DNA of 17,597 nucleotides from Gaiellasilicea sp051005735. GTDB taxonomy: Bacteria; Actinomycetota; Thermoleophilia; Gaiellales; Gaiellaceae. The DNA lies in contig JBPCJB010000063.1 of the NCBI GenBank assembly GCA_051005735.1, positions 1-17,597 on the forward strand, in the 5' to 3' direction. The position numbers were made by a program, and so were the translations under genes. A model generated the notes under the pieces. It was not told where the DNA came from. It saw nothing but the letters and a program-made list of their open reading frames with translations, and did no database searches. This document shows, piece after piece, positions 7,450-15,999 of this stretch (its first letter is position 1; each line of letters starts with the position of its first letter).

Positions 7450-7466
7450 CGCCGTAGCGTGAGCGG

Positions 7467-8339
7467 GTGATCTCCGACGACCAGGCGCGCTTCTTCCGCG
7501 AGAACGGTTACCTCGTGCTCAGCCAGCTGCTTGCGGCCGGCGAGCTCGAGGCGCTTCGGGCCGAGATGCAGGCCCTCGTCATGAGCGCCGTCGAGCGCAC
7601 GGGAGATCCCGACTTCCGCTACCGCGAGCACGCCCTCACCGGCGAGCAGGTCCTTTTCCGGATCGAATACGTCGTCGACAAGTCGGCCGCCTGCCGGCGC
7701 CTCCTCGGGCACCCCTTCGTGCTCGGGTCGGTCGAGAAGCTCCAGGGGCCTAGCTTCATTCCCACGTGGGACAGCATGGTCTTCAAGCTCGAAGGCGCCG
7801 GCGCCGCGATCCCATGGCATCGCGACGCAGGCCCGGAGCAGCTCCTGGACGAGCGGCCGATCTTCAACGTCGACTTCTACCTCGACGCGAGCGACCGGAC
7901 GAACTGCCTCTGGGCGATCCCCGGCTCGCACCGCTTCGGCGAGGACGAGGCGCGGGAGCGCCTCGCCGAGCTTTCCGCGGACGGTTTCGGGACGGGTGGC
8001 GCCGTCTCGCTCGAGCTCGAGCCGGGGGACGTTCTCTTCCACGACATCCTCGTCCTGCACGGCTCGCCCGCGGCGCAGTCGCGCCTCCGCCGCGTCCTCT
8101 ACTACGAGTTCCGGCCGATCGACGTCGAGCTGGCGATCGGCCCGCACACGCCGGATTACATCCCGCTCAAGCAGCAGGTGCTCGCAGCGTGCCAGCGCGA
8201 GCGCGCGCGGGCGTTCCCGGACGAGGAGCCGTTCCGCTACCGGCCGGCACCGGCCGCCCCGCCGGGTGAGCCGAGCACGTTCAGGGTCCCGCACGAGGAG
8301 CATTGGCAGCCGCAGCCGCGCGAGCGCCCGGGCGCGTAG
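7467..8339 (+). CDS. PhyH-type Fe(II)/2-oxoglutarate-dependent dioxygenase (divergent copy)
   Basis: This is the only plus-strand gene I support. The 290-aa protein begins ISDDQARFFRENGYLVLSQL, the PhyH N-terminus. H118 and D120 in IPWHRDAGPEQ form the H-x-D iron motif, H198 in ILVLHGSP is the distal ligand, and an Arg at about 206-209 should bind 2-oxoglutarate. NCLWAIPGSHRFG is the conserved segment between them. The start is the GTG at 7467; the Shine-Dalgarno sequence is weak (GAGCGG). It shares key motifs but little else with the minus-strand PhyH at 4299-5063, so the two are not a recent duplication. It is divergent from the AraC regulator by 40 bp, suggesting shared control, and convergent with the GH1 gene, with 61 bp between stops that contain no clear terminator hairpin. 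Substrate unknown. Confidence 0.92.
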   Translation: MISDDQARFFRENGYLVLSQLLAAGELEALRAEMQALVMSAVERTGDPDFRYREHALTGEQVLFRIEYVVDKSAACRRLLGHPFVLGSVEKLQGPSFIPTWDSMVFKLEGAGAAIPWHRDAGPEQLLDERPIFNVDFYLDASDRTNCLWAIPGSHRFGEDEARERLAELSADGFGTGGAVSLELEPGDVLFHDILVLHGSPAAQSRLRRVLYYEFRPIDVELAIGPHTPDYIPLKQQVLAACQRERARAFPDEEPFRYRPAPAAPPGEPSTFRVPHEEHWQPQPRERPGA

Positions 8340-8400
8340 TGCCGTCCTACTCGCAGCGTTCGAGTCGCTCCGTGGCGGACGTGCGGTACACGCCAACCCG

Positions 8401-9750
8401 CTAGTAGTCGGAAAGCGCGTTACTGGAAGCGACCGCGGCGTACCAGCGCGCGCTGTCCTTCGGCGTCCGCACGAGCGTCTCGTAGTCGACGTGGACGAGC
8501 CCGAAGCGCTGCGCGTAGCCGAGCGCCCACTCGAAGTTGTCGAGAAACGACCAGTGGCAGTAGCCTATGACCGGAACGCCCTGCGCGATCGCGTCGTGGA
8601 GCGCTGCCAGATGGTCTTGGGCGAAGCGGATGCGCCGCTGGTCGTGTACCGGCTCGGGGAAGACGGCGCCGTTCTCCGTGATCATGATCGGCACCGGCCC
8701 GTAGTCGTCGCGGATGCGGACAAGCAGGTCGGTAAGGGCCGTCGGCACGATCGGCGTGCCCGCCTCCGTCCGCGCGACCCCGTCGGTGAACCCGGCGGTC
8801 GTCTGCACGCTGTCCGGCACGATCACGCGCCACGGCCACGGCCGGTCGTCCGGCGCCGCCTGCAGCACGCGCGGCGCGTAGTAGTTGACGCCGAGGTAGT
8901 CCGTCGGCTCGGCGATCGTCTCGAGGTCGCCGTCCCGGACGAAGTCGAGCGGGCCGAGTAGCTTCTCGTACCGGCGCCGCATGTCTTCGGGATACGAGCC
9001 GCGGAAGACGGGATCGAGGAACCAGCGGTTGACGTAGCCGTCGGAGGCGTCGCTGACCGCGAGATCGGCCGCGTCCTCGCTCGCCGGATAGTGAGGCGAG
9101 AGGTTCGGGGCGAAGCCGATCCGGCCCTCACCGCCGCGGGCCCGGAGCTCCTGCACCGCCCGGCCATGCGCGAGCAGGAGGTGATGGAACACCGTCACCT
9201 CACCGAGGACATCGCCCTTGTAGCCCGGCGCGTGCAGCCCGTGGAGGTAGCCGAGCAATCCGACGATCCACGGCTCGTTGATCGTCAGCCACCAGCGGAC
9301 ACGGTCGCCGTAGGCGTCGAAGCACGTCGCCGCATACTCCGCGAACCGCTCCACCGTCTCGCGGTTCCGCCAGCCGCCCGTGTCCTCGAGGGCCTGCGGG
9401 AGATCCCAGTGGTAGAGCGTCACGACCGGCTCGATTCCGCTCTCGAGGAGGGCGTCGAGCAAGCGGTCGTAGTGGTCGAGGCCACGCCGTTCGAGCGGGC
9501 CGCTGCCGGTCGGAAGAAGCCGCGGCCACGCGATCGAGAAGCGGTAGGCGTTCACGTTCAGCTCGGCGAGCAGCTCGACGTCCTCGCGCCAGCGCCGGTA
9601 GTGGTCGCAGGCGATGTCGCCGCGGTCGCCGCTCTCGCCCGTGAAGCGATCCCAGATCGACTCGCCCTTTCCGTCCACGTCGACGGCGCCCTCGATCTGA
9701 TAGGCGGAGGTGGCGACGCCCCAGAGGAAGCCGTCGGGGAAGCGCTTCAT
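8401..9750 (-). CDS. GH1 family beta-glycosidase (beta-glucosidase-like)
   Basis: The 449-aa protein is a complete GH1 enzyme. FPDGFLWGVATSAYQIEGA is the family N-terminal signature, E159 in LTINEPW is the acid/base, and E359 in MITENGA is the nucleophile. YHWDLPQAL and HWSFLDNFEWALGY are further conserved substrate-binding segments. There is no signal peptide, so it acts in the cytoplasm. GH1 members cleave beta-glucosides, beta-galactosides, beta-mannosides or 6-phospho-beta-glycosides; nothing here fixes which. The ATG at 9750 overlaps the stop of the six-hairpin gene (ATGA). It is the last gene of the right operon and converges on the plus-strand PhyH gene. It could remove beta-linked capping residues from an imported oligosaccharide. 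Confidence 0.95.
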   Translation of the reverse strand: MKRFPDGFLWGVATSAYQIEGAVDVDGKGESIWDRFTGESGDRGDIACDHYRRWREDVELLAELNVNAYRFSIAWPRLLPTGSGPLERRGLDHYDRLLDALLESGIEPVVTLYHWDLPQALEDTGGWRNRETVERFAEYAATCFDAYGDRVRWWLTINEPWIVGLLGYLHGLHAPGYKGDVLGEVTVFHHLLLAHGRAVQELRARGGEGRIGFAPNLSPHYPASEDAADLAVSDASDGYVNRWFLDPVFRGSYPEDMRRRYEKLLGPLDFVRDGDLETIAEPTDYLGVNYYAPRVLQAAPDDRPWPWRVIVPDSVQTTAGFTDGVARTEAGTPIVPTALTDLLVRIRDDYGPVPIMITENGAVFPEPVHDQRRIRFAQDHLAALHDAIAQGVPVIGYCHWSFLDNFEWALGYAQRFGLVHVDYETLVRTPKDSARWYAAVASSNALSDY

Positions 9751-11447
9751 CCGAGCAGCTCCTCGCAGGCGTTGAGCAGGACGCCGACGCTCCACGCGTG
9801 CGAGAGCGTCAAGAGCATCCCCTTCGCCTGGAAGCAGTCGGTCTGGTAGTAGCGCTCGCTGACCATCCCACGATAGGCGTTGAAGTCGCCGTCCTCGCGC
9901 GCGACGAGCTGACGGAAGCAGGCGAGATTCTCGAGCGCGGTATCGCGGTAGTGGTCGTCGCCGGTCGCCGTCGCGAGGCGCAAGAGCTCCGGCAGGCAGA
10001 TCAAGCCGAACGAGTGCAGGTGCTGATTCGAGGGCGACGCCTGGTCGGCGCCGCGGGTCTTGAAGCCGTAGCGGCCGAGCAACGTCTGCTCGGAGAAGGC
10101 GACATCGTAGGTGTAGCGGAAGGTGAGCATCCAGTCGGCCGCGCGCCTTGCCGTCTCCCAGTCCTCGAGCGCGACGAAGGCCATCACCGCGGCGTAGCCG
10201 TCCTCTGAGGTCGGCGCGAGATCGACGTCCTCCGGGGCGCCGAACCACGTCTCGAAGCGCTTGAAGTACGCCCCGGCAGCTCGCCCCTCCTCGAGGTGGC
10301 CCGCCTCGACGAGCGCGGGAATCCACGCCATTCCGGCCGTCCCTTCCCAGGAGACGGCATCGCCCGTGTCGACATGATGTGCGGCCGGCAGCGCCCCGTC
10401 GTCGCGCTGCGTCCGTCGGACGACGTCGAGGTTCGAGCGGACGGCGGCGAGCCAGCCTTGTGGCTCTGAGCCACAAGCCTTCGCCGCCCGGAGGAGGAAG
10501 AGGGTCGCGTCCGCGAGCGTGCGGGCGTGCAATCGCTTCTGGTCGGAGTGCCAGCCCGTGGTCCAGCCGCGCTCGGACGTCCACTGCGACCAGAACGTGC
10601 CGCCGGGAGTGAGGTTCGAGGCGACGTGGTCGAGTACAGCGGTAGCCGCAGCGACGTACTCCTCGTTCCCGACCCTGAGCCCGTGCCGGAGGAGCGCGCA
10701 GGCATACGGCGTCCCGCTGGTCCAGGAGACGTGCATGTTGTCCCGGTCGCCCGCCGCTCCGAAGGCATCCCGGTCGAACGCGGCCGTCTCCATCAGCCTC
10801 GGCGGGTCCGCCTTGTAGTGCCACCGCCAGAGCCCCCAAGCGGTCAGCTCCGCCGCCTCTTCGACCGAGACCCAGGGAGCTTGGGGCTCTGAGCCCCGAA
10901 GCTCTCGCAAGACGCGTCCGTGGTCGTCGCCGACGACGGAGAGCTCGAGCTCGACGACCTGACCAGGCTTCCAGCGGTAGGTCTGGATGTCCGGAGGCTC
11001 CGGGACGCCGTGCCCGTTGTAGCGAAGCGGCTCCTCGCGGTACGGGAAGTCGAGCCAGATCACGGGATGGTCGTCGCGCAGCGCGAAGCCGACCCCGGCC
11101 TGGCCCAGCGGGCTCACCTCCTTCGTGACGAGGCCGCCGCCGCGGGCGAAGACGGCCGGTGTCGCGCAGCGGTCGGCGCGAAACGACCAGGAATCGGATT
11201 CGAGCCGCTCCGTGTCGACGCGGCCCGGCGTGAACCGGGGGTAGAGCCGTGAGTTGCCCTCCGGCCGGTTCTCCCCGTAGAAGACGCCGGGCACGAGCCA
11301 GGCAGGGTCGTCGGTCGCGGGTAGGACGCGCTCGACGCGGATCCCCGCGTCGACGGGCTCGGCGCCCTCGTAGGTGACGGTGACGCCGTCGAAGCGAAAG
11401 CTGTCGACCGGCGAGCCGTCGAGGGCCAGCGCGCTAAGCCGCAGCAT
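9747..11447 (-). CDS. Six-hairpin glycosidase-like protein of unknown specificity
   Basis: The 566-aa protein has an N-terminal beta-rich part (about residues 1-190) and then alternating helices typical of an (alpha/alpha)6 six-hairpin barrel, with motifs such as NMHVSWTSGTPYACALLRHG, FWSQWTSERGWTTGWH and DDGALPAAHHVDTGD. I do not recognise a numbered GH family and cannot assign catalytic residues. The ATG at 11447 has GAGG about 6 nt upstream and overlaps the end of the GH2 gene by 14 nt; the stop overlaps the GH1 start (ATGA). No signal peptide is seen. Two palindromic DNA elements (10457-10477 and 10877-10904) lie in frame and each encodes GSEPQ at a likely surface loop. Its place between a beta-mannosidase and a GH1 enzyme suggests it also acts on the imported glycan, but this is inference. 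Confidence 0.85.
   Translation of the reverse strand: MLRLSALALDGSPVDSFRFDGVTVTYEGAEPVDAGIRVERVLPATDDPAWLVPGVFYGENRPEGNSRLYPRFTPGRVDTERLESDSWSFRADRCATPAVFARGGGLVTKEVSPLGQAGVGFALRDDHPVIWLDFPYREEPLRYNGHGVPEPPDIQTYRWKPGQVVELELSVVGDDHGRVLRELRGSEPQAPWVSVEEAAELTAWGLWRWHYKADPPRLMETAAFDRDAFGAAGDRDNMHVSWTSGTPYACALLRHGLRVGNEEYVAAATAVLDHVASNLTPGGTFWSQWTSERGWTTGWHSDQKRLHARTLADATLFLLRAAKACGSEPQGWLAAVRSNLDVVRRTQRDDGALPAAHHVDTGDAVSWEGTAGMAWIPALVEAGHLEEGRAAGAYFKRFETWFGAPEDVDLAPTSEDGYAAVMAFVALEDWETARRAADWMLTFRYTYDVAFSEQTLLGRYGFKTRGADQASPSNQHLHSFGLICLPELLRLATATGDDHYRDTALENLACFRQLVAREDGDFNAYRGMVSERYYQTDCFQAKGMLLTLSHAWSVGVLLNACEELLG
10457..10477. repeat. Intragenic palindromic element, copy 1
   Basis: Perfect 10-bp inverted repeat CTTGTGGCTC / GAGCCACAAG around a single T, extendable by two more pairs (AG/CT) past one mismatch. 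It lies in frame in the six-hairpin gene and encodes CGSEPQ on the minus strand. The core GGCTCTGAGCC is shared with copy 2. Confidence 0.75.
10877..10904. repeat. Intragenic palindromic element, copy 2
   Basis: Inverted repeat with arms GAGCTT-GGGGCTC and GAGCCCC-AAGCTC around a single T, with one bulged G at 10898, giving 13 pairs. It lies in frame in the six-hairpin gene and encodes RGSEPQ on the minus strand. It is 420 bp from copy 1, shares its core, and carries compensating changes in both arms (GGG/CCC in place of GTG/CAC). Confidence 0.75.
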
Positions 11448-13526
11448 TCCAGCCCTCGATTCGCAGCTCTCCCACCGGCCCCGCGACCTCGAGCTCCCGC
11501 GTCTCGCCCGGAAGCAGGTCGAGCACGTTGTCCGAGAACGTGACCCGACCCGACTCCGACGCGGGGCGGGCGCCCTCGAGCACGAGGCCGAGCGCGGCCA
11601 CATCGGCCGGGTTTTTAAGTACCAGGCTGTTACCTGGGGTTCTCCTGATCGAGAGCTGCGCTGGAGGGAGGTCGAGGAGCGGCGCGAGATCGTTCGTGCG
11701 CGTCAGCACATAGCGGTTGCCGCTCACGTCGAGCACGAAGACGTCCGCCGCGAATGCCGCGAGCGACGCCGCGATCTCGTCATCCTCCGGCTGCGCGACC
11801 ACCGTGCCGTCGAGGTCGAGGAGCCGCGCCGGCGCCGTCACGCGCGCGCTCCCCTCGACCTCGCCCCCACCGTCCCCCGAACCCCAGGCCCAGGTCGCGA
11901 ACGAGGCGCTCGGAGCGCCGCGATAGGCGCGCCGCACGCCCCAGTAGGCCGGCTTCGGATCCCCGTGCCAGTCGACGGCGGTCGTGCACCAGGCGTTCGG
12001 GAACGGCTCGTTCAGCTGCCACGGAATCACGCCGGCGCCGCGCCGCAGCGTCGTCTCGACGGCGTAGCGGAGTCCCTCGTACTGGAGCCACTGCGACGCG
12101 CGGCGCAACGTCTCGAGGTCGTCCAGCCGCCCGCCGAAGCACTCACGGACGAGCGGCGCGTTGATCCACCAGTTGCCGAGGTGCTCGTAGACCGGGTTCG
12201 TGCGATCGGCCGGCCAGCGGTGCTCCTCGGCGATCAGCGCCTCGAACGCGCGCCGGTTCGTCATCCCCTCCACCCCGAACTCGCTGTGCAGCACGCACCG
12301 GCGCGACCGTAGTGCGTCGGGTGCCCGCGCAGGCCCTGGTGCTCCCACGGCCCGTGCAGGTCGCGATCGTCCGGTGAGGGCGAGGTCGCCAACCAGGGTC
12401 GCCCAGGGTCGAGCTCCTCAACGACCTCGCGGAGCGCGACGAGCGCCGGCTCGGCGCCGTCCGCGTCGAGCTCGTTGCCGCCGCCCCAGATCGCGAGCGA
12501 CGGATGCCGGCGGAGCCTCGGGACGATCTGCTCGGCGTCGCTTCGCAGGGTCGAGACGAAGTCCGGATCGTCGGACGGAATGCTCTCGATCCCGGAGCTC
12601 GACTGGCTGAACTCCTGCCAGACGAGCAGGCCGAGACGGTCGCAGTGCTCGTAGAACTCGCGCGTCTCGATCAGGCCGCCGCGCCAGACGCGAATGACGT
12701 TGGCACCGGCGGCCGCGGCGAGTCCGAGCAGGTGCGCCAGCTTCTCCGGTCTCGGGACGCCATAGAGCGCGTCGATCGGAACCCAGTTCCAGCCCCTGAT
12801 CGGCAGCGGGACGCCGTTGACCGTCAGGCGGTAGTCGGCGAGCTCGACCGTGCGAAACCCGACCTCGAAGCCGTCCGCCTCGTACAGATGCTGCTCGCCG
12901 AGGCCGTGCGGCCACCAGAGCCTCGGCGCCTCGACCCGGAGAGCCACCTCGCCCTCGACCTCCACCGTGCCGACTCCGTCCTCGAGGCGGACGACCGGAA
13001 AGCGCGCCCGCTCGGGATCGAGCGTGACCGGGCGCCAGATCCCCTGGTGGATCAGCCGCGGGCAGAAGTCCCAGCCGTAGCCCATCCGGCTCTTGTGGAC
13101 GCGCACGCGGCTCGTGCGGCCGACCTGAGCCTCGCTCTCCGGCGCCGCGTGCACGGCCACCGAGAGCAGGTGCTCGCCCTCCAGCACCTCGACGCGGAAG
13201 GGCGTGAAAGCGCCGACGTGGTGCGCGACCTCCTCGCCGTCCACGAAAACCGTCGCCTCGTGATCGACGCCCGCGAGCTCGATCGTGCCGCCGGAGACGC
13301 GCCGCCGGTAGACCCAGGTGCACGCAGGCACCCACTCGGCGAGCCTGCTCTGGCGCTCGAAGTACGGATCGGCCACCTCGCCCGCGCGGACGAGATCGTC
13401 GAGGACGCTGCCGGGAACGCGCGCCGGCAGCCAGCCCGCATCGTCCCAGGGCCTTCCTACGTGCCAGCGCCACTCGTCGCCCAGCCAGCCCTTGAACTGC
13501 CAGTCGTGCCCATCGAGAGAGATCAC
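11434..13526 (-). pseudogene. GH2 beta-mannosidase, interrupted by a one-base frameshift
   Basis: The first frame (GTG 13526 to about 12300) has the sugar-binding and immunoglobulin-like domains, the motif RGWNWVPIDALYG, VIRVWRGG, FYEHCDRLGLLVWQEF, and the acid/base E352 in IWGGGNELD, ending in HGPWEHQGLRGHPTHYG. The second frame resumes with RCVLHSEFGVEGMTN, containing the nucleophile Glu of SEFG (codon near 12280-12282), and runs to the TAG at 11434 with the C-terminal domains. The frames differ as if one base were missing around 12299-12306, in a GCGCGCC-rich stretch. Restoring it gives about 697 aa with no other damage. Each fragment alone lacks one of the two catalytic Glu residues. An intact product would cleave terminal beta-mannose, for example Man-beta-1,4-GlcNAc, in the cytoplasm. 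The gene starts 10 nt after the GH38 stop. Confidence 0.88.
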
Positions 13527-13536
13527 GCGAGCGAGC

Positions 13537-15999
13537 TCACCACTCGAGCAGGTCGGTCTGGATCGCCGGCTCGCCGTCGGCGGGGAGGACGAACGTCTTG
13601 ATCTCGTGCGGGCCGAAGTCCGCCTCGATCGTCCGGCCGAGCACCTCGAGCGTCGCGTGCGCCGCGCGTCCCGCCGACTCGAACGCGCGCACGACGTGCC
13701 CCTCGCCGTCTTCGCCGCGCTTCACGACGGTGAGGACGACGTCGCCGCCACCGTCCGAGGCGAAGCCGCGGGCCTGCGGGAGCGACCCGTCGTGGAAGGT
13801 CTCGATCAGGGCGAAGGGCGGCTGGTTCAGCTCGGCCGCCCGCCGGACGACGTCCGCATCGCGCCAGTCGCCGGCGTGTGGGATCAGACGCACGAGGAAG
13901 CTCTGCCGGCCCTGATCCATGTACTCGAAGTCGCCGTCCTCCTCGAGCTCGCGCGGGTCGTGCCAGGCCCAGACGGGACTCCGGACAGCGCTGATCCCGA
14001 TATCCGCTCCGGCGCCGGCGAAGCCGCCTCCGCTCTCTGGCTGCTCCGTCGAGCCTACGCGGCTGTCACCGCCGCGCACGTCGTAGCCGTACTTTGCGTC
14101 GTTGACGACGGTCAGGCCGCGCCCCGCGCTCGAAACGTCGACCCACGACGGCCCCGGCTCCTCGTCGCCGGCCGCAGGGCGCTCGAGGTGGCCGTACGGC
14201 GTCTCGAACGTGGCCGTGTCCGTCTCGACCGAGGTCGGATACCGCAGCTTCAGCAGCTTCAGCTGCTCGTGCCAGTCGAGCGCGACGCGGACGTCGAGGT
14301 AGGGCACGTCTGCGCCGAGGGCATAGTCCTCGCGCAGCGTCGAGGCGCCGTATCGGCTCTCGACGCGGACGATCGCCCGGACGGGCCCGGTCTCCAGCAG
14401 GCGCACGGAGACACACGCGAACTCGCCGAGCTCCTCGTCGTAGGCGGTGACGCCATGGCCCCACGTGTCGCTCCGGTCCTCGATGACCACCGCGTGCTTC
14501 GACGCGGGCGCCGCGAGGTCGGCGCCCGTGGCCTTGACGACGAGCCTTGCGATCCGGCCCGTCTCGGGATCGAGCTCGAGGAGCAGGTGCTCGTTCTCGA
14601 GCCCGGTCTGCGAGGCGGAGACCTTGTGTTTCCGAACCACGAGCTCGCCCTTGCGGACGCGATAGGTGCGGTAGCCCAGCGGCGGCACCTCGACGGGAAA
14701 GACGAAGCGCCCGCGCGAGCTACTCATCGTCGTCAGCGGACGCGTCATCTGCATCGGCACCGCCTCGCCCGCGTCGTCTACCACGTGCGCCCCCTCCGCC
14801 CGCAGCCACGTGTACTCGACCTCCGCGTCGGCGCGCAGCGGCCACGGGTGTGGGTTGAAGACGACGACCGGGCGCATCTCCTCTTCCTGCTCGATCTCGA
14901 TCTGCCGCGCGATCGACTGCACAGCGGCGTTGAAGGCGTTCGCGGCGAGTGACGAGGCGTGCCCGATCTGGTCGCGGGCATCCTCGTACGCCGGCTCGAT
15001 CGAGGTGCCGGCGAGCGTGTCGTGGAACTGGTTGAAGAGGAGGAGCTTCCAGCCCCGCGTGAGCTTCTCGAGCGGATAGGGCCGCAGGCCGAGCGAGTCC
15101 GCGACCGCGCTCCACTTCTCCGCGCGCTGGAGCAGGTTCTCCGCGCGCCGGTTCCAGCGCTTGATCCCCGAATGCGTCGTGTAGCAGCCCGGCGAGTGGT
15201 GCTGGAGCTCGCCGTGCACCGTCGGGTAGTCGCCGCCGTTTCTCGCCACGCCGTCGAAGAAGCGGCGGAGCGAGCTGAGCTCGAGCCGCGGCGTGCCCCC
15301 GGTCTCGTTCAGCCGCGCGATCTGATCGAGGTTCGCCTTCGTCGGCCCTCCGCCGTGGTTGCCGACGCCGTAGAAGACGGCGTACTCCTCGCGGTCGCCG
15401 GGAAGCGACGCGATCGCCTTCTCGACGTGCTCGCCGAGGTCGTCCTTCGGGGCGCAGTACTCATGCGGGATCCGGTAGGCGAGGACGCGCGAGCCGTCAA
15501 GCGATTCCCACCAGAAGATCGGGCTCTCGAGCGTCTTCTCCTTCGGGCCGGGCCGGAGGAAGACGTAGGAGTCGACGCCCGACTTGCGCAGGATCTGCGG
15601 GATCGTCGCGTTGTGACCGAAGGAGTCGAGGTTCGCGCCGCTCGTCGCCGTGATCCCGAACTTCTCGCGGAGGTAACGCTGGCCGTAGAGCGCCTGGCGC
15701 ACGAGCGACTCGCCCGAGGGGATGTTGCAGTCCGGCTCGACCCACCAGCCGCCGACGACCTGGAACCGGCCCTCGGCGATCCGCTCGCGGATCCTGGAGA
15801 AGAGCTCCCGATCGCTTTCCTCGACCCACTCGAAGAAGAGGGACGAGTCGCAGGTGAAGACGAAGTCCGGGTACTCCTCCAGCCGATCGATCGCCGACTG
15901 GAACGTGGCGCGGACCTCCTGATAGCCCTCGGGCCACTGCCAGAGCCACACCGGGTCGATGTGCGCGTTCCCGATCATGTGGATCCGGCGGCTGCTCAT
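13537..15999 (-). CDS. GH38 alpha-mannosidase
   Basis: The 820-aa protein begins IHMIGNAHIDPVWLWQWPEG, with the zinc ligands H13 and D15. The nucleophile is D125 in ANLDSFGHN (the family's D-x-FGH motif), and H326 and D327 in LLFNQFHDTLAG supply a further zinc ligand and neighbour. VVGGWWVEPD and the long beta-rich C-terminal half are also typical. It is complete, near the shorter end of the family (about 800-1,050 aa), and has no signal peptide, so it is cytoplasmic. It should remove terminal alpha-mannose from oligosaccharides. The ATG at 15999 overlaps the SIS gene stop (ATGA), and the beta-mannosidase gene follows 10 nt after its TGA, so alpha- then beta-mannose removal is the natural reading. 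Other alpha-linked sugars are possible. Confidence 0.95.
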   Translation of the reverse strand: MSSRRIHMIGNAHIDPVWLWQWPEGYQEVRATFQSAIDRLEEYPDFVFTCDSSLFFEWVEESDRELFSRIRERIAEGRFQVVGGWWVEPDCNIPSGESLVRQALYGQRYLREKFGITATSGANLDSFGHNATIPQILRKSGVDSYVFLRPGPKEKTLESPIFWWESLDGSRVLAYRIPHEYCAPKDDLGEHVEKAIASLPGDREEYAVFYGVGNHGGGPTKANLDQIARLNETGGTPRLELSSLRRFFDGVARNGGDYPTVHGELQHHSPGCYTTHSGIKRWNRRAENLLQRAEKWSAVADSLGLRPYPLEKLTRGWKLLLFNQFHDTLAGTSIEPAYEDARDQIGHASSLAANAFNAAVQSIARQIEIEQEEEMRPVVVFNPHPWPLRADAEVEYTWLRAEGAHVVDDAGEAVPMQMTRPLTTMSSSRGRFVFPVEVPPLGYRTYRVRKGELVVRKHKVSASQTGLENEHLLLELDPETGRIARLVVKATGADLAAPASKHAVVIEDRSDTWGHGVTAYDEELGEFACVSVRLLETGPVRAIVRVESRYGASTLREDYALGADVPYLDVRVALDWHEQLKLLKLRYPTSVETDTATFETPYGHLERPAAGDEEPGPSWVDVSSAGRGLTVVNDAKYGYDVRGGDSRVGSTEQPESGGGFAGAGADIGISAVRSPVWAWHDPRELEEDGDFEYMDQGRQSFLVRLIPHAGDWRDADVVRRAAELNQPPFALIETFHDGSLPQARGFASDGGGDVVLTVVKRGEDGEGHVVRAFESAGRAAHATLEVLGRTIEADFGPHEIKTFVLPADGEPAIQTDLLEW

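Noticed and set aside
9751..10839. N-terminal extension of the GH1 frame
   Set aside because: It overlaps the six-hairpin gene, and the GH1 family N-terminus FPDGFLWG begins right after the ATG at 9750.
11611..11640. AT-rich patch with a CCAGG/CCTGG hairpin in the GH2 gene, considered as a terminator or inserted element
   Set aside because: There is no T-run after the hairpin on either strand, and the encoded SLVLKNPADVAALG fits the expected C-terminal domain.
12296..12310. Programmed -1 frameshift in GH2
   Set aside because: No slippery heptamer is seen at the site; mutation or sequencing error is simpler.
14235..14275. Repeated CAGCTTCAG and small hairpin in the GH38 gene
   Set aside because: Explained by codons for the repeated peptide LKLLKL.
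13318..14952. 544-aa plus-strand ORF opposite GH38
   Set aside because: Antisense shadow; GH38 motifs and coupled starts place the gene on the minus strand.
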